From Planctomycetota bacterium (GTDB taxonomy: Bacteria; Planctomycetota; Phycisphaerae; Sedimentisphaerales; Anaerohalosphaeraceae), in the NCBI GenBank assembly GCA_021160785.1, contig JAGHBX010000564.1, positions 1-5,897 on the forward strand: a stretch of 5,897 nt of DNA. The letters run 5' to 3'. The notes beneath the pieces were generated by a model. It had not been told where the DNA came from. It saw only the letters and a program-made list of their open reading frames with translations, and ran no database searches. Both the position numbers and the translations under genes were made by a program. Below are positions 1-4,685 of this stretch, piece by piece (the stretch's first letter is position 1; the number at the start of each line of letters is the position of its first letter).

Positions 1-109
1 CGGCAAAAGCAACGGCAGCGCACAGCATGGCCCGCCCGATCCGCACGCCCCTGGCGAGCAGAACGACCAGAACCCCCAACGACAGTCCCATAGCGATCAG
101 CACATACAT
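1..109 (-). CDS. N-terminal fragment of a membrane-associated protein, cut by the window edge
   Basis: Only the first 36 codons are present. The peptide starts MYVLIAMGLSLGVLVVLLAR and continues with a short basic stretch (GVRIGR) and a second apolar stretch (AMLCAAVAFA). Residues 2-19 are strongly hydrophobic and could form a transmembrane helix or an uncleaved signal anchor. The second apolar stretch may begin another helix, which would suggest a polytopic membrane protein. The start is supported by a Shine-Dalgarno-like TAAGGG eight bases upstream and by a sigma70-like promoter further upstream at 179-207. The gene lies downstream of the PilZ gene on the same strand, but its own promoter suggests it can be transcribed separately. 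The family cannot be recognised from 36 residues. A chance open frame remains possible, but hydrophobicity, ribosome-binding site and promoter together make a real gene more likely. Confidence 0.55.
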   Translation of the reverse strand, partial: MYVLIAMGLSLGVLVVLLARGVRIGRAMLCAAVAFA

Positions 110-115
110 GGCTTA

Positions 116-128
116 TACCCTTAGGGTA
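116..128 (-). repeat. Small hairpin overlapping the ribosome-binding site of the left-edge gene
   Basis: On the minus strand the sequence reads TACCC-TAA-GGGTA, a perfect 5-bp inverted repeat with a three-base loop. The Shine-Dalgarno-like TAAGGG of the downstream gene sits in the loop and right arm, eight bases before the ATG. If the hairpin forms in the mRNA it would partly hide the ribosome-binding site. It could equally be a protein-binding palindrome in DNA, or chance, since 5-bp arms are common. Confidence 0.35.
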
Positions 129-178
129 AGAAATTTCCGCGAGAGAAATCGTAATATAACGATTGCTGTTGAGAAATG

Positions 179-207
179 ATTCTTAATGGCTCACAGGCCG
201 CTGTCAA
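179..207 (-). promoter_or_regulatory. Candidate sigma70-type promoter for the left-edge gene
   Basis: On the minus strand there is a perfect -35 box TTGACA (202-207), a 17-base spacer and a -10 box AAGAAT (179-184) that matches TATAAT at four of six positions, including the key second A and last T. The predicted transcript would start near 172 and have a leader of about 60 bases before the ATG at 109. The promoter sits in the 124-base gap after the PilZ gene, as expected if the left-edge gene is a separate transcription unit. This is a consensus match only. Confidence 0.5.
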
Positions 208-217
208 CCGGTCCGGT
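207..217. repeat. 11-bp palindrome next to the candidate promoter at 179-207
   Basis: ACCGGTCCGGT reads as ACCGG-T-CCGGT, a perfect palindrome around one central base. It touches the upstream edge of the TTGACA box. No T-run follows it on the minus strand, so it does not look like a terminator for the PilZ gene. The position would suit an operator or activator site, but this is inference from position alone. Confidence 0.25.
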
Positions 218-233
218 CGAATTGGCGGACGAT

Positions 234-1004
234 TCAGGATTCATCAACCTGTTTCAGTGTGGGGTCTTGTTTTTCGTACTCGCTGACAATGTTAATGATT
301 CGACGCAGTTTCTCACGCCCCTCGCCGCTCATCTCGAGACCCAGGAATTCAACACCAACATAAAGTTGATTTTCCTCCGCTTTTTCGGCCAGGTGTTTGA
401 CCTGGGCTTCCAGCAGAATTGGTTTCTGGTGCGACATAGGCGTAAACTGGAGCCCCACAAGCTGTCCAACGCGGAAATTCGGGCCCTGCTCGACATCGAC
501 GGCAATCTGCAACCCTCCCGCCGACAAATCCACTATGCGGCCCTGCCAGTAATTCTCGGGAGGGGCTTCTTCCGTGTCGTCCATATACCCGCGGTGCCAG
601 AAAAGGGCCTTTACGTTGAGATTGGCTGGGACATTGGCGCGCGAATAAGCCCGCCGTTGCATACACTCGATCTTACCGGGCAGTTCCAGGACTATCTTGC
701 CACCACAAGACTCATTGACGGACGATTCGAAGCCTACAACGACGGCTTCAAAGATATATTTCTTGAACTCGTGCCGGACAGAGATACCGACCGGTTGGTT
801 TATTGCCAGGTCCAGCGGAATCAATTTTTCCTGCCGTTTGGCCTCGACGTGGATCGTATACGGCGTCAGTGTCTTGAAAACTACCTCGCATATGTGCCAT
901 TTCCCCCTGGCTAAATGGCTCATTACGCCTTCTTCGCCGCCATCGATGACACACTGGAGTATATGCGTAACATCTGCATTAGTAAGGATTTGCAGCTCGT
1001 TCAT
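234..1004 (-). CDS. YcgR-like PilZ-domain protein (c-di-GMP effector)
   Basis: The 256-aa product has the two-domain layout of the YcgR family. Residues about 10-108 form a beta-rich N-terminal YcgR-type domain (for example QPVGISVRHEFKKYIFEA at 70-87). Residues about 114-235 form a PilZ domain. Both c-di-GMP-binding motifs are intact: RRAYSR (R117, R118, R122; consensus RxxxR) and DLSAGG (D159, S161, G164; consensus D/NxSxxG). YcgR proteins bind c-di-GMP and slow or steer the flagellar motor; related PilZ proteins control pili or exopolysaccharide. It is likely cytoplasmic, with no signal peptide. The frame is open to an ATG at 1085, but the first 27 codons from there look like leader and have no ribosome-binding site. 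I chose the ATG at 1002-1004, which has GAGG 11 bases upstream, a rather long spacing. About 18 polar residues (136-153) widen the gap between the two motifs. No flagellar genes are visible, so the target is unknown. Confidence 0.85.
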   Translation of the reverse strand: MNELQILTNADVTHILQCVIDGGEEGVMSHLARGKWHICEVVFKTLTPYTIHVEAKRQEKLIPLDLAINQPVGISVRHEFKKYIFEAVVVGFESSVNESCGGKIVLELPGKIECMQRRAYSRANVPANLNVKALFWHRGYMDDTEEAPPENYWQGRIVDLSAGGLQIAVDVEQGPNFRVGQLVGLQFTPMSHQKPILLEAQVKHLAEKAEENQLYVGVEFLGLEMSGEGREKLRRIINIVSEYEKQDPTLKQVDES

Positions 1005-1075
1005 CGTATCGGATGCCTCATTGCTTCGAGTCGGTTGAAAGGGGCCTCTATCGTTTAGGGGAATCGCCCGGCAAC

Positions 1076-1105
1076 ATTCTATCATTGGATTAAATCGACT
1101 GAAAA
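1076..1105 (-). promoter_or_regulatory. Candidate promoter for the PilZ gene
   Basis: On the minus strand there is a -10 box TAGAAT (1076-1081, five of six consensus bases) and, 18 bases upstream, a -35-like TTTTCA (1100-1105, four of six). Transcription would begin near 1069 and leave a leader of about 65 bases before the ATG at 1004. If this promoter is right, the ATG at 1085 lies upstream of the transcript start and cannot be used, which supports the shorter protein. Confidence 0.4.
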
Positions 1106-1181
1106 GGCGACAGGCTTGAGACTAAGCCAAAAGATTTGTGTTCCTTATCGGACAGAGTGAATAATGATCCGGGCTCTTTTG

Positions 1182-1198
1182 CCGATTCTGCTGATCGG
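1182..1198. repeat. Inverted repeat just upstream of the plus-strand promoter
   Basis: CCGAT-TCTGCTG-ATCGG is a perfect 5-bp inverted repeat with a seven-base centre. It ends three bases before the -35 box at 1202 in the divergent control region. A repressor or activator dimer could bind here and affect the 439-aa gene, possibly also the PilZ gene. A shorter inverted repeat, GGCTT-GAGACT-AAGCC, lies at 1113-1128 in the same region. Both could be chance. The rest of 1106-1181 shows nothing I can name. Confidence 0.25.
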
Positions 1199-1201
1199 GC
1201 A

Positions 1202-1230
1202 TTGCAAAACGCCTCGCCCAGCCTTATGAT
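1202..1230 (+). promoter_or_regulatory. Candidate sigma70-type promoter placed for a leaderless transcript
   Basis: A -35 box TTGCAA (1202-1207, four of six consensus bases) and a -10 box TATGAT (1225-1230, five of six) are separated by exactly 17 bases. The -10 box ends nine bases before the ATG at 1240. Transcription would therefore start about 1236-1238, two to four bases before the start codon or on it. This fits the absence of any Shine-Dalgarno sequence before that gene. Confidence 0.5.
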
Positions 1231-1239
1231 TGCCGGGTT

Positions 1240-2559
1240 ATGAAGATTAATGCAGAGATAACCAGGAAATATTCGCTTGGAGAGGTTGCTCTTCTTGTCA
1301 TGTTTGCTTTTGGACTGCTGATTGCGGGTCTGATCGTTGTCCGCCGAAGCCGCATCGAGATGTCCGAGCCTGTGGAACTGCCCTACAGCGGCCTTTCGCT
1401 GTCGGTTCCGGCGGGTCCCGGCTGGGAAAGGGAAGGATCTGCAGGTTGGTCGTACGCAACATCCAATGAATTCAATCTCAGTAGACGCCTGCTCGTCGGC
1501 AACAAGATTGCCGCCATCGTCCATTGCCGCTATCTCCTGGCGTCGCCTGAAACTGATCCCGAGCAGGTGCTGACAGACAGACTGGCCGCGGCGACTCTGC
1601 AGGAGACCCGTTCAGGCCGGATCGTCAATGATGTCACCGTCCATTGGGTACAGATCGTCGACACGTTTCTTGGTGTTGTGGCCCTTGACCACGGCAGGAT
1701 GCTGGAGATCATGGTCAGGGCACAGGCGGATCGTCCCATGGCGGACAAAGTCTTTCGGCTGATCGCCGAAAGCGTTGTGTTCGAGTCCGACGAGTTCATA
1801 TCCCGAGGCGCCGACTTCATCCGGCGGTTCAGGAGCCGGGGGCTGGGCGATATCATCCAACGTCAAAACGCCGCTGACAGCGAGAGTATATACGTCATCA
1901 ACGATGCGATGGATAAGCCTGCGGGATTTCAAATCGAGACTTTCCAAAAGAGTGCGGAAGGCAGCGACTGGAGCAGTGTGGCCGTTGAAAGAATGCGCTC
2001 GACGGTCGGCCCACGAGATCAGATCAGGAGAAGTCATTTCGAATGTGCAGACGACCTCGACCGATTCGTATGGCGAACGAATCGGATGAGCCTGCAGGCG
2101 GCGCGCCCAATAGCGACCGAGATCGAATTAGCCGACGACGGCGCCATGCATATCCGCGGCGCAACGTCCTTAAAGGAGTTGACCTGGCGACCCGGAGACG
2201 GCGCCGTTGCCGAAATACTCATCGACCGAATCGCGCGTGCGTTTCTGGATGCGTACGCCAACGATGCTCTCATCGATGTGATATTTGCCGACGGAGCGAT
2301 CATACCGGCCGTGATTTCCACCGTCAATGTTTCCGGGGACACACAGAACAAATGGGTCGCCGCATATTCGGTCCGCGTCCGGTTTCTTCACGGTCGGGAC
2401 ACATACGTTCAAAGTTACTTTGACTTCAAAAAGAACCTCGTGGGCAAGGTAGAAAAAAGCCAGGGTGTACTTTACTGGCACAGGTCCGACAGAAAGACGT
2501 TGGCTGAGACCTTTGGTAATCTCGAAAGGTATCCTGGTCCGCCGTCTGTCGGTCGATAG
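1240..2559 (+). CDS. Membrane-anchored protein of unknown function (439 aa)
   Basis: I do not recognise this protein. A short basic N-terminus (K2, R9, K10) precedes one clear transmembrane helix at about residues 15-34 (GEVALLVMFAFGLLIAGLIVV begins at 14). RRSR follows at 35-38, then a soluble region of about 400 residues, most likely extracytoplasmic. The soluble region seems to have two parts. Residues about 45-180 open with a beta-like segment (PYSGLSLSVPAG, 48-59) and end in an amphipathic stretch. That order loosely recalls Mog1/PsbP-like folds, but this is only an impression. Residues about 200-439 contain many alternating beta-like segments and end with YVQSYFDFKKNLVGKVEKSQ and a final helix. 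There is no lipobox and no obvious catalytic motif. No Shine-Dalgarno sequence precedes the ATG; a promoter at 1202-1230 would give a leaderless mRNA. The gene is divergent from the PilZ gene and 36 bases upstream of trxB. A role in an envelope process is inference only. Confidence 0.8.
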   Translation: MKINAEITRKYSLGEVALLVMFAFGLLIAGLIVVRRSRIEMSEPVELPYSGLSLSVPAGPGWEREGSAGWSYATSNEFNLSRRLLVGNKIAAIVHCRYLLASPETDPEQVLTDRLAAATLQETRSGRIVNDVTVHWVQIVDTFLGVVALDHGRMLEIMVRAQADRPMADKVFRLIAESVVFESDEFISRGADFIRRFRSRGLGDIIQRQNAADSESIYVINDAMDKPAGFQIETFQKSAEGSDWSSVAVERMRSTVGPRDQIRRSHFECADDLDRFVWRTNRMSLQAARPIATEIELADDGAMHIRGATSLKELTWRPGDGAVAEILIDRIARAFLDAYANDALIDVIFADGAIIPAVISTVNVSGDTQNKWVAAYSVRVRFLHGRDTYVQSYFDFKKNLVGKVEKSQGVLYWHRSDRKTLAETFGNLERYPGPPSVGR

Positions 2560-2583
2560 GAGTATTGGAATTAACGTACAAGC

Positions 2584-2590
2584 AAGGAGA
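2584..2590 (+). promoter_or_regulatory. Ribosome-binding site that fixes the trxB start
   Basis: AAGGAGA is a near-perfect Shine-Dalgarno sequence. Its GGAG core lies six bases before the ATG at 2596 but only three bases before an in-frame TTG at 2593. The spacing therefore favours the ATG and a 332-residue protein. This strong site contrasts with the absence of one before the gene upstream. Confidence 0.75.
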
Positions 2591-2595
2591 TTTTG

Positions 2596-3594
2596 ATGAG
2601 CGAGCAGATTTATGATTGCATAATCGTCGGCGCAGGCCCGGCCGGTTTGGGCGCCGCACTCTATTCGGCAAGAGACCGGTTCAAGACGCTGATTCTGGAA
2701 AAATTCTATCCCGGCGGGCAAATCGCCACCACCGACCGGATCGAAAACTACCCGGCCTTTGACAATATATCGGGCCCGGACCTTATAGAGAAAATGACTA
2801 ATCAGGTTACCGCTTTCGGCGCCGAGATAAAGGGCGGCGCGGAGGTGACTTCCCTAAGGAAACTGGACGATGGAAATATCAAGATAATGTGCGATGAAGA
2901 TTCGTATACTGCAAGGGTAGTGATTCTGGCGTCAGGAAGCTCGTATCGTAAATTAGGCGCACCCGGCGAGGAGGAGTTTCGAAACGCAGGCGCCGGCGTG
3001 AGCTATTGCGGGACCTGCGATGCGCCGTTTTTCAAGGGCAGGAAAGTCGTCGCCGTGGGAGGCGGTAATACCGCGATTGAGGAAACCCTGCATTTGGCGA
3101 AGTTTGCCGCCGAGGTTACGATGGTCCATCGCAGGCAGGAATTTCGCGCGGCAAGGATCCTGACCGAAGAACTGACGGCCAAAGTCAACGAACCCGATTC
3201 GAATCTCAAGTTGAAACTCGATTCGGTGGTTACGGCGATTGAAGGCGAAGGAAAGGTCCAGTCGGTAAAGATAAAGAATGTCAAGACCGACGCGGTAGCC
3301 GACTTTGCCTGCGACGGGGTGTTTATCTTCATCGGCATGGAGCCCAACACCGGCTTTTTGAAGGATTTTGTGGAACTGTCCGAGCACGGCTTCATCAAAT
3401 GCGACTGCGCTTACCTGCGCACGGCGGTGCCGGGCGTCTTCGTCGCCGGCGACTGCCGGGTGGGCGCGGCGATGCAGCTTGTTACCGCCGTCGCCGACGG
3501 AGTAAATGCCGCCATGTGGATGAAGCAGTACTTCCGCGACCCCACCTGGTGGAACGAAGCAGTATCAGACATACTCCAGCCCGGCGGCTGGTAA
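2596..3594 (+). CDS. trxB: Thioredoxin reductase (NADPH), low-molecular-weight type
   Basis: This cytoplasmic FAD flavoenzyme passes electrons from NADPH to thioredoxin and so supplies reducing power for ribonucleotide reductase, disulfide repair and peroxide defence. The 332 residues hold the family's elements in order: FAD-binding GAGPAG (12-17), GGQI (40-43), the redox-active motif CGTCD (C138, C141), NADPH-binding GGGNTAIEE (155-163), HRRQEFRA (178-185), whose arginines normally read the NADPH 2'-phosphate, and the second FAD motif GVFVAGD (280-286). The active site is CGTC where E. coli has CATC. After GD, the family's usual RQ-A FAD contact appears as AAMQL (291-295). The protein ends with an extra tail, DPTWWNEAVSDILQPGGW (315-332); most relatives are about 310-320 residues and stop near Y312. 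Extra cysteines C269, C271 and C287 lie near the C-terminal FAD half. No thioredoxin gene is adjacent. It starts 36 bases after the 439-aa gene and may share its transcript. Confidence 0.95.
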   Translation: MSEQIYDCIIVGAGPAGLGAALYSARDRFKTLILEKFYPGGQIATTDRIENYPAFDNISGPDLIEKMTNQVTAFGAEIKGGAEVTSLRKLDDGNIKIMCDEDSYTARVVILASGSSYRKLGAPGEEEFRNAGAGVSYCGTCDAPFFKGRKVVAVGGGNTAIEETLHLAKFAAEVTMVHRRQEFRAARILTEELTAKVNEPDSNLKLKLDSVVTAIEGEGKVQSVKIKNVKTDAVADFACDGVFIFIGMEPNTGFLKDFVELSEHGFIKCDCAYLRTAVPGVFVAGDCRVGAAMQLVTAVADGVNAAMWMKQYFRDPTWWNEAVSDILQPGGW

Positions 3595-3597
3595 TCG

Positions 3598-3626
3598 TTG
3601 CAGCCGGTGGTGGGTGGTGCTAAACT
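3598..3626 (+). promoter_or_regulatory. Candidate promoter for the aldo/keto reductase-purB pair
   Basis: In the 107-base gap after trxB there is a weak -35-like TTGCAG (3598-3603), a 17-base spacer and an extended -10, TGC-TAAACT (box at 3621-3626, four of six consensus bases with the TG extension). Transcription would begin near 3633 and leave a leader of about 70 bases that contains the two palindromes at 3637-3665. The gap is longer than the others in this plus-strand run, which also suggests a new transcription unit. Confidence 0.35.
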
Positions 3627-3636
3627 ACGTCTTTTG

Positions 3637-3665
3637 CGGAAATCCGAAATAAGCCGGAAATCCGG
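3637..3665. repeat. Two copies of a CGGAAATCCG palindrome upstream of the aldo/keto reductase
   Basis: CGGAAATCCG occurs at 3637-3646 and again at 3655-3664, the second extended to CCGGAAATCCGG (3654-3665). Each copy is an inverted repeat (CGGA-AA-TCCG), and the two centres are 18 bp apart. The pair lies just after the predicted transcription start at about 3633, a typical repressor position. A run of six T follows at 3676-3681, ten bases after the second copy. That is too far away, and the stems are too short, for a convincing intrinsic terminator of trxB, although a weak terminator or attenuator is an alternative reading. Confidence 0.4.
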
Positions 3666-3701
3666 TAGAGTGGGGTTTTTTGACCGACAGGGAGAGCAGC
3701 T

Positions 3702-4673
3702 ATGCGAACACGACGATTGGGAAAGACCGATCTTGAGCTTACGACGATCGGTATGGGTACGTGGGCGATCGGCGGGCCTTGGGAGTTTGGCTGGGGGCCG
3801 CAGGACGACGAAGATTCTGTGGCGGCGATAAGGACCGCGATTGAAAGCGGCGTCAACTGGATAGATACCGCGCCCGCCTACGGTTGCGGGCATGCCGAGG
3901 AGGTTGTCGGCATGGTCCTGAAGGAACTGCCCGACAGGCCGATCATTGCCACCAAGTGCGGCCTGCTGTGGAACGAAAAACGCGAGAAGGTGACGTGCCT
4001 GAAGAAAGAAAGCGTCCTTGCCGAGTGCGACGCCAGCCTCAGGAGGCTCGGTGTTGACGTCATCGACTTGTATCAGATGCACTGGCCGGACCCCGACGAG
4101 CAGCTTGAAGAGGGCTGGGAGGCGATGGTCAGGCTCAAAGAGCAGGGCAAGGTCCGCTACATCGGCCTGTCCAACTGCAGCCTCCGTCAGATCAAACGCG
4201 CAGAAGCGATCACCCCGCCCGCTTCGCTCCAGCCTCCCTACAGCATGATCCGCCGCGATGCCGAAGTTGTACTCTTAGGCTATTGCAGGAAGAACAATAT
4301 GGGCGTTGTCGCGTACAGCCCGATGCAGAAGGGGCTGCTGACCGGGAAATACACGGCAGAAAAGGTTGCTACGCTGGCCCCGGACGACCATCGACATCGC
4401 GACCCGAACTTCCATGGCGAGCGACTCGAAGCAAACCTGAGACTCGTAGAAGGAATAACGGCAATCGCGCGGAAGTACGACAGGACGCCTGGACAGTTGG
4501 CAATTGCATGGGTGCTTAGAAGGGACGAAGTAACCGCCGCCATCGTGGGCGCTCGAAGCCGAAAGCAGATCGAAGAAACCGTCCAGGCCGGCGACTGGCG
4601 GTTAAGCGCCGGCGACATTGCCGAAATCGATAAACTAATCGAACAACACCAAGCACAGATCAAGGGTCTATAG
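3702..4673 (+). CDS. Aldo/keto reductase
   Basis: The 323-aa product is a typical single-domain (beta/alpha)8-barrel aldo/keto reductase, a cytoplasmic NAD(P)H-dependent enzyme that reduces aldehydes and ketones to alcohols. The catalytic tetrad is complete: D55 and Y60 in WIDTAPAYG, K85 in IIATKCG, and H127 in YQMHWPD. Cofactor-site motifs are also present: IGLSN (154-158), SLQPPYS (175-181), YSPMQKGLLTGKY (205-217) and VGARSRKQIEE (282-292), the last being the usual nucleotide-phosphate loop. The GTWAIGG and GHAEEVVG segments recall the Bacillus YhdN/IolS branch (AKR11), but the substrate cannot be read from sequence. The ATG is preceded by AGGGAG with a seven-base gap. The gene follows trxB by 107 bases. 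Its stop codon overlaps the purB ribosome-binding site, so the two are very likely one operon. An obvious metabolic link to purine synthesis is lacking. Confidence 0.93.
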   Translation: MRTRRLGKTDLELTTIGMGTWAIGGPWEFGWGPQDDEDSVAAIRTAIESGVNWIDTAPAYGCGHAEEVVGMVLKELPDRPIIATKCGLLWNEKREKVTCLKKESVLAECDASLRRLGVDVIDLYQMHWPDPDEQLEEGWEAMVRLKEQGKVRYIGLSNCSLRQIKRAEAITPPASLQPPYSMIRRDAEVVLLGYCRKNNMGVVAYSPMQKGLLTGKYTAEKVATLAPDDHRHRDPNFHGERLEANLRLVEGITAIARKYDRTPGQLAIAWVLRRDEVTAAIVGARSRKQIEETVQAGDWRLSAGDIAEIDKLIEQHQAQIKGL

Positions 4674-4677
4674 AGGG
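4672..4677 (+). promoter_or_regulatory. purB ribosome-binding site overlapping the upstream stop codon
   Basis: AGAGGG begins inside the TAG stop codon (4671-4673) of the aldo/keto reductase and lies eight bases before the purB ATG at 4686. The overlap means ribosomes finishing the upstream gene cover this site, which allows translational coupling. It also supports the chosen purB start. Confidence 0.65.
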
Positions 4678-4685
4678 ACACTGCA

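Noticed and set aside
186..914. A 242-codon open frame on the plus strand opposite the PilZ gene
   Set aside because: It is antisense to a gene with clear PilZ motifs, lacks a ribosome-binding site, and its product shows no recognisable domain. Long antisense frames of this kind arise from codon bias.
1106..1135. A sigma54-type promoter on the minus strand upstream of the PilZ gene (TGGC...AAGC)
   Set aside because: The GG and GC elements are 11 bases apart where 10 is required, and the -12 element is poor.
1090..1524. A 144-codon minus-strand frame spanning the divergent region and the start of the 439-aa gene
   Set aside because: It overlaps the transmembrane-coding start of the 439-aa gene in antisense and has low-complexity, protein-unlike composition and no ribosome-binding site.
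2170..2721. A 183-codon minus-strand frame across the end of the 439-aa gene and the start of trxB
   Set aside because: It is antisense to the FAD-binding region of trxB and to the 439-aa gene, and shows no family features.
3654..3681. An intrinsic terminator after trxB (CCGGAAATCCGG followed by a T-run)
   Set aside because: The stem is only four to five base pairs and the six-T run begins ten bases after it, so it does not meet the usual form. The paired palindromes fit operator sites at least as well.
3411..4082. A 223-codon minus-strand frame across the trxB-aldo/keto reductase gap
   Set aside because: It is antisense to two confidently identified enzymes and has no recognisable motif.
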